64,000 nucleotides of DNA, from contig NZ_FOZW01000004.1 of assembly GCF_900116195.1 (NCBI RefSeq), positions 186,001-250,000 on the forward strand. The letters are read 5' to 3'. Source of the DNA: Alloyangia pacifica. Its GTDB lineage: Bacteria; Pseudomonadota; Alphaproteobacteria; Rhodobacterales; Rhodobacteraceae. Below the pieces are notes generated by a model that worked only from the letters and a program-made list of their open reading frames with translations, was not told the DNA's origin and searched no databases. Numbering within the stretch: the first letter of the stretch is position 1; every line of letters begins with the position of its first letter. Shown here piece by piece: positions 1-6,753 of this stretch. Both the position numbers and the translations under genes were made by a program.

Positions 1-1
1 C

Positions 2-841
2 ATGATCTGGATTGTTGCAGGGCTGATCGTCTGGGCGCTGGGACTCTGGGCCAACGTCCGGCTGTCGAAACGCAAGACCAGCGCCGCGGCGCTGGCGGTG
101 CCGGTGATCTTCGGGCTAGTGCTGGTCTTCGTCTGGGAAGCGGTGGTGCGCGGCTTCGGCATCTCGCCGGTGCTGCTGCCCGCGCCCTCGGTGATCGCGG
201 CGCGCTTCGGGCAATCGTCGGGGGTGCTCTGGCAGGACTTCGTGCAGACCGTGCTGAAGGGCGCGCTCACCGGCTACGTTCTGGGGTGCGGCGCGGCGCT
301 GCTGACGGCCATCGTCGTCGACCGCTTCGACTTCCTGCGGCGGGGCCTCTTGCCGGTGGGCAACTTCGTCGCGGCGCTGCCGATCATCGGCATCGCGCCC
401 ATTCTGGTGATGTGGTTCGGCTTCGACTGGCAGTCGAAGGCGGCAGTGGTGGTGGTCATGGTGTTCTTCCCGGTGCTGGTCAACGCGGTGCAGGGGCTGG
501 CGGACACCAGCGCCATGCAGCGCGACCTGATGCGCACCTATGCCGCCGGGTACTGGACCAGCCTGTGGAAGCTGCGCCTGCCCGCGGCGCTGCCCTTCAT
601 CTTCAACGGGCTGAAGATCGCCTCCACCCTCGCGCTGATCGGCGCCATCGTGGCCGAGTTCTTCGGCTCGCCGATCACCGGGATGGGCTTTCGCATTTCC
701 ACCAGCGTCGGGCTTTTGCAGCTCGACCTCGTGTGGGCAGAGATCGTGGTGGCCGCGCTTGCGGGCTCGGCTTTCTACGGCGGCGTGGCGCTGATCGAAC
801 GCGCCGCGACCTTCTGGCACCCGTCGCAGCGGGGCCGGTGA
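2..841 (+). CDS. ABC transporter permease, NMT1/SsuC type, possibly 5'-truncated by the window edge
   Basis: Inner-membrane permease of an ABC importer. The 279 residues contain about seven hydrophobic segments, with the binding-protein-dependent transport signature in the middle to C-terminal part (around residues 155-200, containing YAAGYWTSLWKLRLPAALPF, the EAA loop that contacts the ATPase). The family (BPD_transp_1; SsuC/TauC/ThiX-like) imports sulfonates, pyrimidine precursors or similar small molecules. The frame is open at base 1, so the ATG at 2 may be internal and the true start upstream. The next gene, 55 bp downstream on the same strand, is an NMT1/THI5-like binding protein, so the pair forms one importer; the ATPase is not in the window and is probably upstream. 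The substrate cannot be read from the sequence. Confidence 0.88.
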   Translation: MIWIVAGLIVWALGLWANVRLSKRKTSAAALAVPVIFGLVLVFVWEAVVRGFGISPVLLPAPSVIAARFGQSSGVLWQDFVQTVLKGALTGYVLGCGAALLTAIVVDRFDFLRRGLLPVGNFVAALPIIGIAPILVMWFGFDWQSKAAVVVVMVFFPVLVNAVQGLADTSAMQRDLMRTYAAGYWTSLWKLRLPAALPFIFNGLKIASTLALIGAIVAEFFGSPITGMGFRISTSVGLLQLDLVWAEIVVAALAGSAFYGGVALIERAATFWHPSQRGR

Positions 842-896
842 AACAGAAAACTGCGAAGAAAAGACCAAGAAACGCGCAATGCAACAGGAGAGTATG

Positions 897-1889
897 ATGA
901 CCAAGTTTACCGGATGGGGGATCGCCTCGGCGATGCTGCTCGCGGCGGGCGGCGCGCAGGCCGCGGACGAGCTGACGCTGCAGCTCAAGTGGGTGACGCA
1001 GGCGCAGTTCGCCGGCTATTACGTGGCCGCCGACAAGGGCTTCTACGACGAAGAAGACCTCGACGTGACGATCAAGCCGGGTGGGCCCGACATTGCGCCC
1101 GTGCAGGTGCTGCTTGGCGGCGGGGCTGACGTGATGGTCGATTGGCTGCCCTCGGCACTGGCCGCGCGCGAGAACGGCGCACCGATCGTCAACATCGCCC
1201 AGCCCTTCAAGTCCTCTGGGCTGATGCTCACCTGCCTCAAGGAGCACGGCATCGAAAGCCCGGCCGACTTCCCCGGCCACACGCTCGGCACTTGGTTCTT
1301 CGGCAACGAGCTGCCGCTCTACTCGTGGATGTCGAAGCTGGGCTACGCCACCGATGGATCCGACGGCGGGGTGACCATCCAGAAGATCAACTTCAACGTC
1401 GATCCGCTGCTGCAAAAGCAGGTCGAATGCGCCACCACCATGACCTACAACGAGTACTGGCAGGTGATCGACGCGGGGCTGACACCCGAGGACCTCGTGG
1501 TCTTCAAGTATCAGGACGAGGGCATCGCGACGCTCGAGGACGGTCTCTATACGTCCGAAGAGAACCTCGCCGATCCCGAGATGACCGACAAGCTGGTGCG
1601 CTTCGTGCGGGCCTCGATGAAGGGCTGGAAATACGCCGAGGAGAACCCGGATGAGGCCGCCGATATCGTGCTCGAGAACGACGAGACCGGCGCCCAGACC
1701 GAGGAGCACCAGAAGCGCATGATGGGTGAGATCGCCAAGTTGACCGCCGGTTCGAACGGTGCGCTGGACCCGGAGGACTTCACCCGCACCGTCGAGGTTC
1801 TGCTGAGCGCCGGCGCCGATCCGGTGATCACCAAGGACCCGGGTGAAGCCGCCTGGACCCATGCGATCACCGACGAGGCGCTGAAGTAA
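897..1889 (+). CDS. ABC transporter substrate-binding protein, NMT1/THI5-like
   Basis: Periplasmic binding protein of the importer whose permease lies just upstream. Residues 1-23 form a signal peptide (basic start, hydrophobic core, AQA-AD cleavage site). The mature start LQLKWVTQAQFAGYYVA is typical of NMT1/THI5-like proteins, which include binders of pyrimidine precursors and thiamine-related compounds. Three ATGs compete: 879, 894 and 897. The AGGAG at 886-890 supports 897 best (6-nt spacing), giving 330 aa; 894 is nearly as good. A strong hairpin lies 40 bp after the stop. Substrate class is inferred from the family only; nitrate, sulfonate or hydroxymethylpyrimidine-like ligands are all possible. 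Confidence 0.9.
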   Translation: MTKFTGWGIASAMLLAAGGAQAADELTLQLKWVTQAQFAGYYVAADKGFYDEEDLDVTIKPGGPDIAPVQVLLGGGADVMVDWLPSALAARENGAPIVNIAQPFKSSGLMLTCLKEHGIESPADFPGHTLGTWFFGNELPLYSWMSKLGYATDGSDGGVTIQKINFNVDPLLQKQVECATTMTYNEYWQVIDAGLTPEDLVVFKYQDEGIATLEDGLYTSEENLADPEMTDKLVRFVRASMKGWKYAEENPDEAADIVLENDETGAQTEEHQKRMMGEIAKLTAGSNGALDPEDFTRTVEVLLSAGADPVITKDPGEAAWTHAITDEALK

Positions 1890-1928
1890 AGGTCTCGAGC
1901 GCACGCGAAAAATCGATCTAAAAAATTG

Positions 1929-1956
1929 GGGGTGGCGCTCGGTGCCACCCCCTTCT
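1929..1956 (+). terminator. Rho-independent terminator of the ABC importer operon
   Basis: A perfect 9-bp GC-rich stem (GGGGGTGGC at 1929-1937 with GCCACCCCC at 1945-1953) and a 7-nt loop, followed by TTCTTC. It lies 40 bp after the binding-protein stop codon. The rest of 1890-2110 shows no gene. Confidence 0.8.
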
Positions 1957-2110
1957 TCATGAAATCACTGGTAGTCTTGACCGGGGGATGCGCGGGGTAA
2001 TTCCGCCAATTGACCACGGCACTCATCAAGAACGTTCCGAGTCCTAGTCCGGCCGCGTGACAGGGGCGTGACAGAACCGTGACGACGGAACGGGGCGCGC
2101 GTGAAATCGG

Positions 2111-2485
2111 TCAGCTTGCACGCGCGCGGCTCAGGACGCGAATGATCTCGGCGCTGCTGAACGGACGTTGAAGCACCTCGTAGGCGCAGGCGCTGCCTTG
2201 CTGCTCGGCGGCGTCGCCCGCCAGCGCGATGCGGGTGCCGGAGGCGCTCAGTAACTGCCCGAGCGCGCTTCGCGCGACCTCGCTCGGTGCCATCTGCAGC
2301 AGCGCAACGCCGATCCGTCCCTCGGACTGGACCAGCAGTAGCGCCGCCTCGGGTGTTTGTGCGCAGACGACCTGCGCGGTGGGGTCATGCTCGGAAATGC
2401 TTCGTGCGACGTCTTCGGCCACGAAGGGATCATTCAGCAGCACGAGAAAACCCGGCCCGCTTCCGGGCGTGTCGTCGGGAATCAT
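2111..2485 (-). CDS. Receiver-like single-domain protein lacking the phospho-acceptor aspartate
   Basis: A 124-residue protein with the pattern of a CheY-type receiver: a first beta strand FLVLLNDP (residues 13-20), an amphipathic helix, a central strand GVALLQMAP (59-67), and a terminal LQRPFSSAEIIRVL (105-118) matching the receiver KPF motif and last helix. At the position where receivers carry the phosphorylated Asp there is Gln64, the usual acidic pair near residue 18 is Asn-Asp, and the conserved Lys is replaced by Arg107. It is therefore probably a pseudo-receiver not controlled by phosphorylation. Start chosen at 2485 because GGAGA precedes it at good spacing; an upstream ATG at 2551 is also open. 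Divergent from the Crp/Fnr gene, 77 bp apart. Function unknown. Confidence 0.7.
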   Translation of the reverse strand: MIPDDTPGSGPGFLVLLNDPFVAEDVARSISEHDPTAQVVCAQTPEAALLLVQSEGRIGVALLQMAPSEVARSALGQLLSASGTRIALAGDAAEQQGSACAYEVLQRPFSSAEIIRVLSRARAS

Positions 2486-2562
2486 TCGCGGTCTCCTCTC
2501 GCTGCGCGCAGTTTGGAACCATTCGGACCGGCGCGCATTAATCTGTGACATAGGAGGCCGAG

Positions 2563-3294
2563 ATGACTCAGATTGCCTGCAAGAGCTGCCCGCTGCGCCG
2601 CAAGAAGCTGTTCCGCGCCTTCGAGGATGATGAACTGGCCTTCATGGAAAGGTTCAAGACGGGTGAGCTGAGCGTCGATCCCGGCACGCATCTGCTGATC
2701 GAAGGGGCGAATTCGCCGCAAATCTACACCGTCCTCGAGGGCATGGGTCTACGTTACAAGACGCTCGAGAACGGGCGGCGTCAGGTGATCAATTTCCTCC
2801 TGCCGGGGGACCTGACGGGGCTTCAGGCGGGGCTTCTGGGCGAGATGAAGCACTCGGTGCAGGCGACGAGCGCGATGCGCCTGTGCGTGTTCAATCGGGC
2901 TGACCTCTGGACGCTCTACCGCAGGCAGCCGTCGCTGGCCTATGACGTGACATGGATCGCCGCCTCCGAGGAGCATTTCCTCGGCGAGACGCTGGCCACT
3001 GTCGGCCAGCGCGATGCGGCGCAGCGGGTGGCCTGGGCGCTGCTGAAGATCTACCGGCGACTCAGCGAGCTGGGGATAGGACAGGGGCCGCGGGTGCCGC
3101 TGCCCTACCGGCAGCAGGATCTTGCGGACGCGCTTGGCCTGTCGCTGGTGCACACCAACAAGACGCTGGGGCGGCTGCGTGCCCGCGGGCTGGCGGAATG
3201 GACAGACGGGCAGCTGCACATCAGCGATGCGGAGGGCATGGCCGAGCTGGCCATGGCCGATATCGAGGAGCCGAGCATCCGGCCGCTGCTCTGA
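2563..3294 (+). CDS. Crp/Fnr family transcriptional regulator
   Basis: A 243-residue regulator with an N-terminal cyclic-nucleotide-binding-like beta-barrel (about 25-140) and a C-terminal winged helix-turn-helix (about 178-225; YRQQDLADALGLSLVHTNKT is the recognition region). A CxxC pair lies at residues 6 and 9, but the set of four cysteines needed for an Fnr iron-sulfur cluster is absent, so oxygen sensing by a 4Fe-4S cluster is unlikely. AGGAGG at 2552-2557 fixes the start. It diverges from the pseudo-receiver gene and may control it. The ligand is unknown; many alphaproteobacterial members of this subgroup have no known effector. Confidence 0.9.
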   Translation: MTQIACKSCPLRRKKLFRAFEDDELAFMERFKTGELSVDPGTHLLIEGANSPQIYTVLEGMGLRYKTLENGRRQVINFLLPGDLTGLQAGLLGEMKHSVQATSAMRLCVFNRADLWTLYRRQPSLAYDVTWIAASEEHFLGETLATVGQRDAAQRVAWALLKIYRRLSELGIGQGPRVPLPYRQQDLADALGLSLVHTNKTLGRLRARGLAEWTDGQLHISDAEGMAELAMADIEEPSIRPLL

Positions 3295-3300
3295 GCCGGG

Positions 3301-4323
3301 TCAGCGCCGCAGCGTGTCGCCGTAGGCGATCTTCGGTGTCAGCTCGACGATGCGCTCGTAGTCGGCCTCCGGGTTCTCGACCCGCGAAGCGATGATCTCT
3401 GCGGCCTTGCGACCGATCTCGGCGCGGTGTGCGTCCATCGTGGCCAACTGCCGCGGCAGACCCTGCAGCAGCTCCACGCCGTTGAAGCCGGCAAGCCCGA
3501 TCTCGCCGGGGATGTCGCGCCCCTGTTCCATCAGGTAGAGCAAACCGCCCGCGCCGATCATGTCGTTCGAGTAGTAGAGGAAATCGATCTCGGGCTCGCG
3601 CTCGAGGATGGCCTGGGTCATCTCGCGGCCCTTCTTCAGCGCCGAGCCGCCGGAGTAGAACTCCTGGTCCACAACCTCGACACCGCTCTTCGCCAGCGCC
3701 TCGGTGAACCCCTCGAAGCGCTTCCGCGCGCGATGGTCGAGCGGCATCTTGGTGCCGAGGAAACCGATCTTCTGGTAGCCTGCGCGCAGGATCGCCTTGG
3801 CCATTTCGCGCCCGGCGCGGCGGTGCGAGATACCCACGGCACAATCGACGGGGGTGCCGTCGATGTCCATGATTTCCACCACCGGGATACCGCTGGCCTT
3901 CATCATCGCCTTGGCGGCCTCGGTGTGCTCGAGCCCGGCGATGATCACGCCGGAGGGCCGCCAGGACAGCATCTCGTAGAGCACCCGCTCTTCCTTCTCG
4001 GGCAGGTAGTCGGTGATGCCGACGACCGGCTGCAGCTCGGTGTCCTCGAGCACCGAGGCGATGCCGGCCATCACCTCGGGGAACACCATGTTGCGCATCG
4101 AGGGAATGATCACCGCAACGAGGTTCACCCGCTGGCTAGCCAGCGCACCGGCGATCTTGTTGGGCACGTAGCCGAGGTTCTTTGCCGCTTCGAGCACCTT
4201 GGCCCGCGTCGCCTCGGACACGTCCCCGCGGTTGCGCAGCACCCGGCTCACGGTCATCTCGGACACGCCGGAGGCTTCGGAGACGTCTCTGAGGGTGAGG
4301 GGACGGGGATCGGTGTCGGCCAC
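3301..4323 (-). CDS. LacI family transcriptional regulator (GntR/gluconate-like)
   Basis: A 340-residue repressor with a LacI helix-turn-helix at residues 9-55 (LTLRDVSEASGVSEMTVSRV, then the hinge NKIAGALAS) and a periplasmic-binding-protein-like effector domain (60-340, beginning VNLVAVIIPSMRNMVFPEVM). The pattern resembles the GntR gluconate-repressor branch. Start set at the GTG at 4323 because GGAGGA precedes it at 7 nt and the length matches the family; the ATG at 4386 would add 21 residues with no family match. It ends 6 bp from the Crp/Fnr stop, convergently. No sugar-catabolic target gene is adjacent, so its regulon must lie elsewhere. Confidence 0.9.
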   Translation of the reverse strand: MADTDPRPLTLRDVSEASGVSEMTVSRVLRNRGDVSEATRAKVLEAAKNLGYVPNKIAGALASQRVNLVAVIIPSMRNMVFPEVMAGIASVLEDTELQPVVGITDYLPEKEERVLYEMLSWRPSGVIIAGLEHTEAAKAMMKASGIPVVEIMDIDGTPVDCAVGISHRRAGREMAKAILRAGYQKIGFLGTKMPLDHRARKRFEGFTEALAKSGVEVVDQEFYSGGSALKKGREMTQAILEREPEIDFLYYSNDMIGAGGLLYLMEQGRDIPGEIGLAGFNGVELLQGLPRQLATMDAHRAEIGRKAAEIIASRVENPEADYERIVELTPKIAYGDTLRR

Positions 4324-4457
4324 GGGCGGCTCCTCCAAAGCATTAATTACGCAAATGTTAGCCTTTCTGCCGGGGCTTACAAGCACAAGCCGCCGCGCCG
4401 AGGAATTTCCGCTTGCAGGGTGACAACAGCGAACGCCCGCGCTAAGGGAAGTCCGTC

Positions 4458-4534
4458 GGTCCCGTGGCTCAACTGGATAGAGCAGCCCCCTCCTAAGGGG
4501 CAGGTTGCAGGTTCGAATCCTGCCGGGATCGCCA
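4458..4534 (+). tRNA. tRNA-Arg (anticodon CCU)
   Basis: All cloverleaf parts can be traced by eye: acceptor GGTCCCG pairs with CGGGATC at 4524-4530 (one G-U), D arm GCTC/GAGC, anticodon stem GCCCC/GGGGC with loop CTCCTAA (anticodon CCT at 4492-4494), T arm GCAGG-TTCGAAT-CCTGC, discriminator G and encoded CCA at 4532-4534. It decodes AGG, a rare codon in this GC-rich genome. The 3' side is a common integration target, but no integrase or second copy of the tRNA end is in the window. Confidence 0.97.
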
Positions 4535-5073
4535 GGTTCCCCGACAAGCCGCCAGGCGGAGTCTGCTCCCCTCCGAAGTGCGCCGAAAAACCGATCGCGT
4601 CATGCGCCGATCGGCAGCTTCTGGGCCCACACCGAGAACAAAAGCTAGTCGGCGTGTTTCGGGTTCGACTGCGGTGCAATAAACCCCAGTGCGATTTGTA
4701 CAGCCCGTCGGGGATCTGCTCGGTTCATGGGGCACGGCGCGCATTGCGAAAGCCCGGGGTCAGGAGGCCTATTGGTGCCGGTACGCTGCGCCCGGCGGTT
4801 CGCAGAGCGCTCGGCAGCAAGAATGTCCAGGCCGCGGGGATGGCGCAGGCGCCGGCCAGGACAAGCTCCGGAAGGAGGCGTCGCGTACGTCTTTCGTAGA
4901 CCTCGGGGATGCCGTGTCGTCTTGAACTGAGGTTCGGCATCCGGAGCGAAGTGATGAGAACTCCGCTGGTTGCGCAGAAGGCCTCGACGCCAAGGAAGCC
5001 ATCGGGCGTCCCGATTGCGCTTTGACGCGTGAAAGGCAATTAATATGGTAACCTTGTTTCTCGATAGGCTCCC
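4535..5073. other. 540-bp stretch without a recognisable gene
   Basis: Between tRNA-Arg and the LysR gene several short open frames exist on both strands (the longest about 100 codons on the minus strand, 4725-5039), but none has a convincing ribosome-binding site, codon bias or family pattern. The last 60 bp before 5074 are AT-richer (AATTAATATGGTAACC at 5038-5053) and probably hold the LysR promoter. The rest may be a decayed remnant or long noncoding DNA. Confidence 0.5.
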
Positions 5074-5961
5074 ATGATCGCCAAGCTGGAAATGTTCATC
5101 GCGCTCGCCCGGGAACAGCACTTTGGCCGCGCGGCGGTCAGTCTGGGGATCACCCAGCCGACGCTCTCCACCGGCATCCGGCAGCTCGAGGAACAGCTCG
5201 GGGTCAAGCTGGTGCAGAGGGGCTCGCGGTTCGGAGGGCTGACGCCCGAGGGGCAGCGCGCGCTGGTCTGGGCGCGTCAGATCGTTGGCGACACGCGCCG
5301 CCTGCGCGACGAGATGCGGGCCTCGCGCGAGGGGCTGGCGGGGCACCTGCGGCTGGCGGTGATCCCCACCGCGCTGACCTGGGCCTCGACGCTGGCGGCG
5401 CGCTTCAACGACCGCCATCCGCGGGTCACCTTCACCGTGTTGTCGCGGGCGTCTGCGGACATCCTGACGATGCTCGACGACTTGGAGATCGACGCGGGCA
5501 TTTCCTATCTCGACAACGAGCCGCTGGGCAGGGTCACCACGCGCCCGCTTTATCGTGAGGCCTACCAGTTGGTGTGCCGCGAGGACCATCCGCTGGCGGA
5601 CAGGGAGACGCTGGACTGGGCGGAGCTGGGCAGCCTCAAGCTCTGCCTGCTGACTCCGGAGATGCAGAACCGGCGGATCATAAACCGGCAGTTCATGGAA
5701 GCGGGGCTGGAGGCGGGCGCGGCGATCGAGTCGAACTCCACCGTGGTTCTGGTGAGCAACGTGCTGACTGGCGACTGGGTGACCATCCTGCCGACAGATC
5801 TCGCGGGTTTCCTGGCAGAGGGCAAACCGCTGTCGCTGGTGCCGCTGGCCTCGGACAGCCGGGCGCATGAGGTCGGGCTGATCGCGCCCTGGCAGGAGCC
5901 CTACACGCCGGTGCTGCAGGCGCTGCTCGACGAGGCACAGAGGCTGGCGCGTCCGGCCTGA
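5074..5961 (+). CDS. LysR family transcriptional regulator, FdsR-like
   Basis: A 295-residue LysR regulator: winged helix-turn-helix at residues 1-62 (HFGRAAVSLGITQPTLSTGI is the recognition part) and a two-lobed effector domain (90-290). The effector-domain segment AGISYLDNEPLGRVTT and the HTH closely resemble, from memory, the regulator that sits divergently next to the NAD-dependent formate dehydrogenase genes fdsGBA in many alpha- and betaproteobacteria. Here no fds genes are adjacent; upstream is 540 bp of noncoding DNA. The start at 5074 gives the usual family N terminus although its ribosome-binding site is weak. Function assignment beyond LysR is tentative. Confidence 0.88.
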   Translation: MIAKLEMFIALAREQHFGRAAVSLGITQPTLSTGIRQLEEQLGVKLVQRGSRFGGLTPEGQRALVWARQIVGDTRRLRDEMRASREGLAGHLRLAVIPTALTWASTLAARFNDRHPRVTFTVLSRASADILTMLDDLEIDAGISYLDNEPLGRVTTRPLYREAYQLVCREDHPLADRETLDWAELGSLKLCLLTPEMQNRRIINRQFMEAGLEAGAAIESNSTVVLVSNVLTGDWVTILPTDLAGFLAEGKPLSLVPLASDSRAHEVGLIAPWQEPYTPVLQALLDEAQRLARPA

Positions 5962-6035
5962 AGCCGGGGCATTTGATCCGGCTCAAGACAGCGGCCCCCG
6001 TGCTGCCATAGGCTGGCGGCAGAGGAGGGTGCTTC

Positions 6036-6749
6036 GTGCCGCAACAGCCGCCGATCTACCGTGTCGAGGGTCTCACCCGCGTCTATGGCGAGGGGGCTTC
6101 GGCGGTGCATGCGCTGCGGGGCGTCGATCTCGAACTGCCGCCGGGCGAGATCACCGTGCTGCTCGGCCCCTCGGGCAGCGGCAAGTCGACGCTGCTCAAT
6201 ATCCTCGGCGGGCTCGACCGCCCCAGCGCGGGACGTGCGTGGTTCCGCGGCGAGGAACTGACCGCCATGTCCGACCGGGCGCTCACCCGCTACCGGCGCG
6301 ATAACCTCGGGTTCGTCTTTCAGTTCTACAACCTCATGCCCTCGCTCACCGCCGAGGAAAACGTCGAGCTTGTCACGGAGATCGCCCGCAATCCGATGGA
6401 CCCCGCCGAGGCATTGGCGCTGGTCGGGCTGGACACACGCAAGGACCACTTTCCCAGCCAGCTTTCCGGCGGCGAGCAGCAGCGGGTTGCCATCGCCCGC
6501 GCGGTGGCCAAGCGCCCGGATGTGCTGCTTTGCGACGAGCCGACCGGCGCGCTCGACAGTGCCACCGGGCGCGAGGTGCTGGGGGTCCTGCAGCATCTCA
6601 ACCGCAGCCTCGGCAGCACGGTGATGATCGTCACCCATGCCGCCGCCACCGCCGAGATGGCCGACCGCGTGATCCGCTTTACCGATGGCGCGATCCGCTC
6701 GGTCGAGCACAACGACGCCCCGCGCGCCGCCGCTGAGATCGAGTGGTGA
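6036..6749 (+). CDS. ABC transporter ATP-binding protein (LolD/MacB-type)
   Basis: Cytoplasmic ATPase of 237 residues with all ABC motifs: Walker [10 protein letters not shown] (about residue 44), Q-loop FQFYNLMP, signature LSGGEQQR, Walker [13 protein letters not shown] and H-loop VTHA. The subfamily (LolD/MacB/FtsE-like) works with FtsX-fold permeases, and such a permease starts 4 bp after this stop. GTG start at 6036 with GAGGAGG at 6022-6028. First gene of a three-gene operon (ATPase, permease, fusion protein) that probably exports a substrate from the inner membrane or periplasm. Confidence 0.95.
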   Translation: MPQQPPIYRVEGLTRVYGEGASAVHALRGVDLELPPGEITVLLGPSGSGKSTLLNILGGLDRPSAGRAWFRGEELTAMSDRALTRYRRDNLGFVFQFYNLMPSLTAEENVELVTEIARNPMDPAEALALVGLDTRKDHFPSQLSGGEQQRVAIARAVAKRPDVLLCDEPTGALDSATGREVLGVLQHLNRSLGSTVMIVTHAAATAEMADRVIRFTDGAIRSVEHNDAPRAAAEIEW

Positions 6750-6753
6750 GCGC

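Noticed and set aside
4535..4620. Attachment site of an integrated element at the tRNA-Arg 3' end
   Set aside because: No integrase and no repeated copy of the tRNA end were found in the window; the T-arm match to the tRNA-Lys genes is ordinary tRNA similarity.
4493..4744. Minus-strand frame ending in RQDSNLQP-type peptide at the tRNA-Arg
   Set aside because: This peptide is the well-known artefact of translating a tRNA gene, not a protein.
4725..5039. Minus-strand 104-codon frame between tRNA-Arg and lysR
   Set aside because: A membrane-like stretch is present, but there is no ribosome-binding site, no family match and no neighbour logic; not strong enough even as a pseudogene.
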